Below, piece by piece: positions 59,796 to 64,000 of a stretch of 64,000 nucleotides of DNA; position 1 is the first letter of the stretch; each line of letters opens with the position of its first letter. Source of the DNA: Massilia sp. KIM (lineage in GTDB: Bacteria > Pseudomonadota > Gammaproteobacteria > Burkholderiales > Burkholderiaceae_D). The translations under genes and the position numbers were made by a program. Under the pieces are notes generated by a model. The model did no database searches and was not told the DNA's origin. It worked only from the letters and a program-made list of their open reading frames with translations. The stretch is taken from the NCBI RefSeq assembly GCF_002007115.1, contig NZ_MVAD01000001.1:2108001-2172000 (forward strand), read 5' to 3'.

Positions 59796-60743
59796 TCAGT
59801 GCGGCTCGGCATGCCGGGCCGCCTGCGCCACCTTGTCGATGTCGCCGTTGTGCCACCACAGCGAAGGATTGTTGTCCGCCAGTTCGCGCAGCAGGTCCCA
59901 CACCACCTTCACCCGCCGCAGGCGGTACAGGTCGGTCGGCGCGGCCAGCCAGAACGAGCGCTCGGCGAAAAAGCCGGGCAGCACCGGCACCAGGCGGCCG
60001 TCGTCCGGCACCGCATAGGGCGGCGCCATCATCAGGCCCATGCCCAGCGAAGCGGCCTCGATCTGGGCCGTCATGCCCGAGCAGCACATGCGCCGGCGCG
60101 GCGTGAATCCGAGCTCGTTCAGGTAAGAGAGTTCGCGGCTGGCCAGGCGGTCCTGCACGTAGTCGACGAAGTCGTGGCGCGCCAGGTCGGACTGCTGGCG
60201 GATCGGCGGGTGGCGCGCCAGGTAGGAAGGCGCGGCGTACAGGTAGAAGCGGAAGGAGGCCAGGCGGGTGACCACGTAGCGCCCGGTGGTGGGCGGGTCC
60301 AGCATCACGCCCAGGTCGGCCTCGCGGTTGGCCAGGTTGGCGAAGCGCGGCAGGGCCAGCAGGTCGATCGACAGGTCCGGGTGCTGCTCCAGCAATCCGG
60401 CCAGCAGGGGGGCCACCACCCTCACCCCGAACACTTCCGGCACGCCCAGGCGCACCACGCCGTGGGCGGCCACCTCGGCCCCGCCGATCTGCTCGGCGGC
60501 GGCCAGGGCCGCGCCCTCCATCGCCTCGGCGTGCGGCAGGAGCGCCTGGCCGACTTCGGTCAGTTCGTAGCCCTCGCGGCTGCGGTCGAACAGGGTGGCG
60601 CCGAGCTGGGTCTCGAGCCGGTCGATGCGGCGGGCCACCGTGGTGTGCTCGACTTCCAGCCGGCGCGAGGCCCCGGAAAGGGTGCCGGCGCGCGCCAGCT
60701 CAAGGAAGAAACGCAGGTCGGTCCACTCAGGCAGCGTATTCAT
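59796..60743 (-). CDS. LysR-family transcriptional regulator
   Basis: 315 residues. HTH LRFFLELARAGTLSGASRRLEVEHTTVARRIDRLETQLGATLFDRSREGYELTEVG and effector domain LGVPEVFGVRVVAPLLAGLLEQHPDLSIDLLALP. The VEHTTVARRIDRLE segment is of the group with His-Thr-Thr recognition helices. Divergent from the TonB-dependent receptor at 61027 with operator-like repeats in the 283-bp spacer, so likely its regulator. 49 bp after mdcR in the reverse order but with a separate start. Confidence 0.88.
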   Translation of the reverse strand: MNTLPEWTDLRFFLELARAGTLSGASRRLEVEHTTVARRIDRLETQLGATLFDRSREGYELTEVGQALLPHAEAMEGAALAAAEQIGGAEVAAHGVVRLGVPEVFGVRVVAPLLAGLLEQHPDLSIDLLALPRFANLANREADLGVMLDPPTTGRYVVTRLASFRFYLYAAPSYLARHPPIRQQSDLARHDFVDYVQDRLASRELSYLNELGFTPRRRMCCSGMTAQIEAASLGMGLMMAPPYAVPDDGRLVPVLPGFFAERSFWLAAPTDLYRLRRVKVVWDLLRELADNNPSLWWHNGDIDKVAQAARHAEPH

Positions 60744-60775
60744 CGGCGTACTTGTCCAATATCAAGATGACATAT

Positions 60776-60791
60776 TGTGCACCAGTGCACA
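60776..60791. promoter_or_regulatory. Operator-like palindrome TGTGCA-N4-TGCACA, copy 1
   Basis: TGTGCACCAGTGCACA, 33 bp upstream of the LysR ATG. Symmetric arms, N4 spacer. Confidence 0.65.
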
Positions 60792-60908
60792 TTCGGCCTG
60801 CAATACGCAGGCTCATCCAGTGTGCATGTGCGCCAGAATCGCGCAAAGGTGCCTTTCTGACCTACTACTGCTCACTGTCAATGGATGCACTGCACCAGTG
60901 CGAAAGCC

Positions 60909-60924
60909 TGTGCATTTTTGCACA
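60909..60924. promoter_or_regulatory. Operator-like palindrome TGTGCA-N4-TGCACA, copy 2
   Basis: TGTGCATTTTTGCACA, about 102 bp upstream of the TonB-receptor ATG. Same arms and spacing as copy 1, 117 bp apart. A degenerate version (TGCACTGCACCAGTGC) sits at about 60886-60901, and a half-site GTGTGCATGTGC near 60820. Confidence 0.65.
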
Positions 60925-61026
60925 AAGGGGTGGGCGATTGTTGCCTATTCAACCAAACCCAACCGAGGCACACTGCTCGGCATGCGAAATTCTGTACGCA
61001 TGCCTACAAAAAACGAGGAGACAAGA

Positions 61027-63309
61027 ATGCGTCTGACCAAGAAGAAACTGAAGCTGCTTAAACAATCCGCAGCCGCCCTGCTCGCCCTGTCCGGCGGCAC
61101 GGTCGGGTTCGCCCAGGCCCAGGAAGCCGGTGGCGCGCCCGCAGCTTCGAGCGAGGAAAACGTGTCCAAGGTGGTGGTCACCGCGCGCCGCCGCGAAGAG
61201 ACCCTGCAGGACGTGCCGGTGTCCGTCACCGCCTTCAGCGCCGACCAGCTGTCCAAGCAGGCCGTGCCCGACGTGACCGCCCTGGCACTGGCCCTGCCGA
61301 ACACCACCCTCAAGGCATCGCGCGCCACGAATTCCACCCTGACCGCCTTCATCCGCGGCGTCGGCCAGGCCGACCCGCTGGCCGGCTTCGAGTCCGGCGT
61401 CGGCATCTACATCGACGACATCTACCTGGCCCGCCCGCAGGCGGCGGTGGCCGACATCTACGACGTCGAGCGCATCGAAGTGCTGCGCGGCCCCCAGGGC
61501 ACCCTGTACGGCCGCAACACCATCGGCGGCGCGGTCAAGTACGTGACCCGCAAGCTGGGCCCGAAACCGGACGTGCGCCTGCGCGCCACCCTGGGCGAAT
61601 ACCAGCAGCGTGAAGCGGTCGTCACCGCCAGCACCCCGGTGTCCGAGACCGTCCGCGTCGGCGCCACCCTGGCCCGCTTCAAGCGCGACGGCTTCGGCGA
61701 CAACCTGTTCACCGGCAAGGGCAACTACGACAAGGACGTGAAGGCGGCGCGCCTGTCGGCCGAGTTCCAGCCCACCCCCGACCTCTTCATCCGCCTGGCC
61801 GGCGACATCACCCAGGACGATTCCAACCCCAAGAACGGCCACCGCCTGATCCCGGGCCGCACCAGCGGCGCGCCGGTGCTGGCCGACGAATTCGACACCC
61901 GCGGCAACCTGCTCAAGGCCCTCGGCCGCGACCAGGACGTCAAGGCCCACGGCGTCTCGGCCACCGTCGAATACACCATCAACCCGCAGTGGAGCTTCAA
62001 GTCGATCACCGCTTCGCGCAAGGACCGCTCGTACGCGCCGATCGACTTCGACGCCCTGCCGGTGGTCGACATGGAAGTGCCGGCCCTGTACAAGAACAAG
62101 CAGTTCAGCCAGGAATTCAACCTCACCTACACGGGCGAGCGCCTGCAGGGCGTGGCCGGCGTCTACTACATGGACGCCAACGCCTTCAACCAATTCGACA
62201 CCATCCTGGCCGGCGCCTTCCCGTCCTCGACCTTCACCCTGGGCGACATCGACACCAAGGCCTGGGCCGTGTACGCCGACGGCAGCTACACCATCGTCGA
62301 CGGTCTGCAGCTGTCGCTGGGCGGCCGCTACACGGTCGACAAGCGCGACGCCGAGATCCTGCGCCAGATCTACTTCGGCCTGGGCGGCACGCCCCAGATG
62401 GGCAACCCGAACGCGGTCCTGTTCCGCACCGACACCGACCTGCGCGGCGGCGTGCTCTCGCGCGAGGACAAGAAATTCACCCCGCGCGTCGCCCTGAACT
62501 GGAAGATGAGCGACGCCCACAACGTCTACGCTTCCTACTCCGAGGGCTTCAAGGGCGGCGGCTTCGATCCGCGCCTGAACGTGGTCGGCACCCGCATCCC
62601 GCTGTCCACCGCGCGCGCCGGCTACGCCCCGGAAACCATCGAGACCTATGAACTGGGCCTCAAGTCGGCCTTCAACGGCGGCCGCATCACCACCAACGCC
62701 GCCGTGTTCTACAGCGACTACCAGGACGTGCAGATCCCGGGCTCGGTGGCGATCGACACCAACGGCGACGGCCGCGACGACAGCTTCGCCGGCGTGACCA
62801 CCAATGCCGGCAAGGCCAAGATCCAGGGCGCGGAACTGGAAGCCATCGCCAACTTCACGAACAACTTCATGGTCGCCGGCATGTACAGCTACATCGACGC
62901 CGAGTACAAGGAGTACATCGTGGCCGGCGTCAACGTGGCCAAGCAGCGCGTGTTCCAGAACACCCCCAAGAACTCGGCCAACCTGCGCTTCAACTACGAC
63001 ATCAACCTGCCGGTGATGGGTTACGGCGGCAAGGTCTCGCTGATCGGCAGCTGGTCGTACAAGGGCGCGACCGCCCAGTTCGAGACCCCGTCGCTGCTCG
63101 ACCAGGACTCCTACCGCATCTGGGACGCCAGCATCGTCTGGACCCGCAGCGACGGCAAGGTCCGCGCCGGCATCCACGGCAAGAACCTGAACGACACCCG
63201 CTACAAGACCGCCGGCTACCTGTTCCCGACCCTGGGCAACGAGGGCACCCTGACGGCCTTCTACGGCAACCCGCGCACGGTCTCGGCCACCGTCGAGTAC
63301 CGCTTCTGA
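61027..63309 (+). CDS. TonB-dependent receptor
   Basis: 760 residues. Signal-peptide-bearing N-terminus (LLKQSAAALLALSGGTVGFAQA), TonB box VSKVVVTARRREETLQDVPVSVTAF, a plug with ERIEVLRGPQGTLYGRNTIGGAVKYVTRK (about 155-185) and a barrel ending VSATVEYRF with C-terminal Phe. The plug sequence is of the Caulobacter/Sphingomonas-like group importing non-siderophore ligands such as carbohydrates or terpenoids. ATG at 61027 has CGAGGAGACAAGA. Divergent LysR gene and following alpha/beta hydrolase suggest import and hydrolysis of one ester-type substrate; the ligand is unknown. Confidence 0.93.
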   Translation: MRLTKKKLKLLKQSAAALLALSGGTVGFAQAQEAGGAPAASSEENVSKVVVTARRREETLQDVPVSVTAFSADQLSKQAVPDVTALALALPNTTLKASRATNSTLTAFIRGVGQADPLAGFESGVGIYIDDIYLARPQAAVADIYDVERIEVLRGPQGTLYGRNTIGGAVKYVTRKLGPKPDVRLRATLGEYQQREAVVTASTPVSETVRVGATLARFKRDGFGDNLFTGKGNYDKDVKAARLSAEFQPTPDLFIRLAGDITQDDSNPKNGHRLIPGRTSGAPVLADEFDTRGNLLKALGRDQDVKAHGVSATVEYTINPQWSFKSITASRKDRSYAPIDFDALPVVDMEVPALYKNKQFSQEFNLTYTGERLQGVAGVYYMDANAFNQFDTILAGAFPSSTFTLGDIDTKAWAVYADGSYTIVDGLQLSLGGRYTVDKRDAEILRQIYFGLGGTPQMGNPNAVLFRTDTDLRGGVLSREDKKFTPRVALNWKMSDAHNVYASYSEGFKGGGFDPRLNVVGTRIPLSTARAGYAPETIETYELGLKSAFNGGRITTNAAVFYSDYQDVQIPGSVAIDTNGDGRDDSFAGVTTNAGKAKIQGAELEAIANFTNNFMVAGMYSYIDAEYKEYIVAGVNVAKQRVFQNTPKNSANLRFNYDINLPVMGYGGKVSLIGSWSYKGATAQFETPSLLDQDSYRIWDASIVWTRSDGKVRAGIHGKNLNDTRYKTAGYLFPTLGNEGTLTAFYGNPRTVSATVEYRF

Positions 63310-63350
63310 GCGAGCCGCCCCGGTCGTCCGCGCGACCGGCGGCGCATGAA

Positions 63351-63383
63351 CGTCGCCCCGGCGCAGGCCGGGGCCCAGGTTTG
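63351..63383. repeat. REP-like palindrome
   Basis: CGTCGCCCCGGCGCAGGCCGGGGC then CCAGGTTTGC: stem GCCCCGG/CCGGGGC around CGCAG. Nearly identical to 29109-29142; lies after the TonB-receptor stop. Confidence 0.65.
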
Positions 63384-63448
63384 CCGGGCAGCGTCGACGC
63401 GGACGAGCACCCAGCCACCCCAATCGCACCGACAGGATCGAACCCAGC

Positions 63449-64000
63449 GTGTCCACCTTCACACCAATCAGCTACACCAGCGGCGACGGGCTCGTGCTGT
63501 ACGCACGCGACTACCCCGCCATCGCAGAGGCCGGCCAGCCCGGCCTGGCGCGGCTGCCGGTGATCTGCATCCACGGCCTGACGCGCAATTCCTCCGATTT
63601 CGACGAACTGGCGCCCGAGCTGGCCCGCCTGGGCCGGCGCGTGATCGCCCTCGACGTGCGCGGCCGCGGCCACTCGGCGCGCGACCCCAACCCGGCCAAC
63701 TACACGCCGGCCGTCTACGCCACCGACGTCATCAAGCTGATGAGCGACCTGGGCATCGCGCGCGCCGTCTTCATCGGCACCTCGATGGGCGGCCTGATCA
63801 CCATGACCCTGGCCGCGCGCCGCCTCGACCTGATCGCCGCCGCCGTCATCAACGACATCGGCCCGGTGATCTCGCCGCGCGGCCTGGACCGGATCGCCGG
63901 CTATGCGGGCCGGGTCGGCGCCCTGGCGTCCTGGGACGAAGCCAGTTGCTATGTGCGCGACATCAACGCCTGCGCCTTCCCCGACAACCCGGACAGCGAG
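63449..64000 (+). CDS. Alpha/beta hydrolase (3' end outside window)
   Basis: 184 residues present from a GTG start at 63449 to the window edge. Oxyanion region CIHGLTRNSSDFDE, RGRGHSARDP and the nucleophile elbow GTSMGG (Ser at about 112) show the hydrolase fold; the Asp and His of the triad would lie past the end. No signal peptide, so cytoplasmic. It follows the TonB-dependent receptor by 140 bp on the same strand with a REP-like element between. The start is preceded by a weak ribosome site (GATCGAACCCAGC). Confidence 0.82.
   Translation, partial: MSTFTPISYTSGDGLVLYARDYPAIAEAGQPGLARLPVICIHGLTRNSSDFDELAPELARLGRRVIALDVRGRGHSARDPNPANYTPAVYATDVIKLMSDLGIARAVFIGTSMGGLITMTLAARRLDLIAAAVINDIGPVISPRGLDRIAGYAGRVGALASWDEASCYVRDINACAFPDNPDSE

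Overview
The window is GC-rich, densely coded, housekeeping-type chromosome from a betaproteobacterium. Gene content (TonB-dependent receptors, a PII gene beside a glutamine-dependent NAD synthetase, serS next to a serine tRNA, a bacteriophytochrome, a full malonate decarboxylase cluster) and codon use suggest Burkholderiales, most likely Oxalobacteraceae of the Massilia/Telluria type. The family placement is inference, since no 16S gene is present. No prophage, integrase, transposase gene or CRISPR array is visible.

Layout. 1-6.9 kb: a truncated zinc alcohol dehydrogenase, a YpfJ-type metallopeptidase, a methyltransferase, and a divergent pair (TonB-dependent siderophore receptor and PepSY membrane reductase) sharing a Fur-box intergenic region. 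6.9-10.4 kb: a redox-stress locus with a free-standing AhpF N-terminal domain divergent from a periplasmic catalase-like peroxidase, an ECF sigma factor and a zinc-finger anti-sigma, then a secreted unknown protein behind a palindromic operator. 10.4-16.6 kb: thiolase, a multi-PAS diguanylate cyclase, and an ArsR / quinone-oxidoreductase / monooxygenase operon with two copies of the same operator. 16.6-31 kb: a segment bracketed by two same-strand tRNA-Ser(CGA) genes. It holds a flavoprotein pair, an alpha/beta hydrolase, an MFS exporter, a five-gene thiol-redox/MOSC operon followed by a LysR gene, a MarR regulator with a C-terminal cysteine cluster, three TadE/TadG-like pilin-related genes and a lower-GC patch with a DUF3304 gene.

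31-50.5 kb is core: serS, rarA, lolA, ftsK, trxB, an Smr protein, a bacteriophytochrome kinase, a DUF1176 protein, a TRIC-like channel, a hybrid histidine kinase coupled to a KaiC-like ATPase, PII, nadE and a FemAB-like transferase. 50.6-50.9 kb carries an inverted pair of long hairpins. 51.1-59.7 kb is a complete biotin-independent malonate decarboxylase operon (transporter-mdcA-C-D-E-G-B-H) with a LysR regulator upstream. 59.8-64 kb has a second LysR gene divergent from a TonB-dependent receptor, with repeated TGTGCA-N4-TGCACA operators between them, then an alpha/beta hydrolase cut by the window end.

The most unusual thread is a predicted regulon. The 11-bp palindrome TAGGA(G/C)TCCTA, or a close variant, lies at the start of the MarR gene, twice upstream of the AhpD/redoxin/amidotransferase/thioredoxin/MOSC operon, and again 16 kb away just upstream of the secreted unknown protein at 9637-10386. 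This suggests one thiol- or metal-sensing regulator controls both loci.
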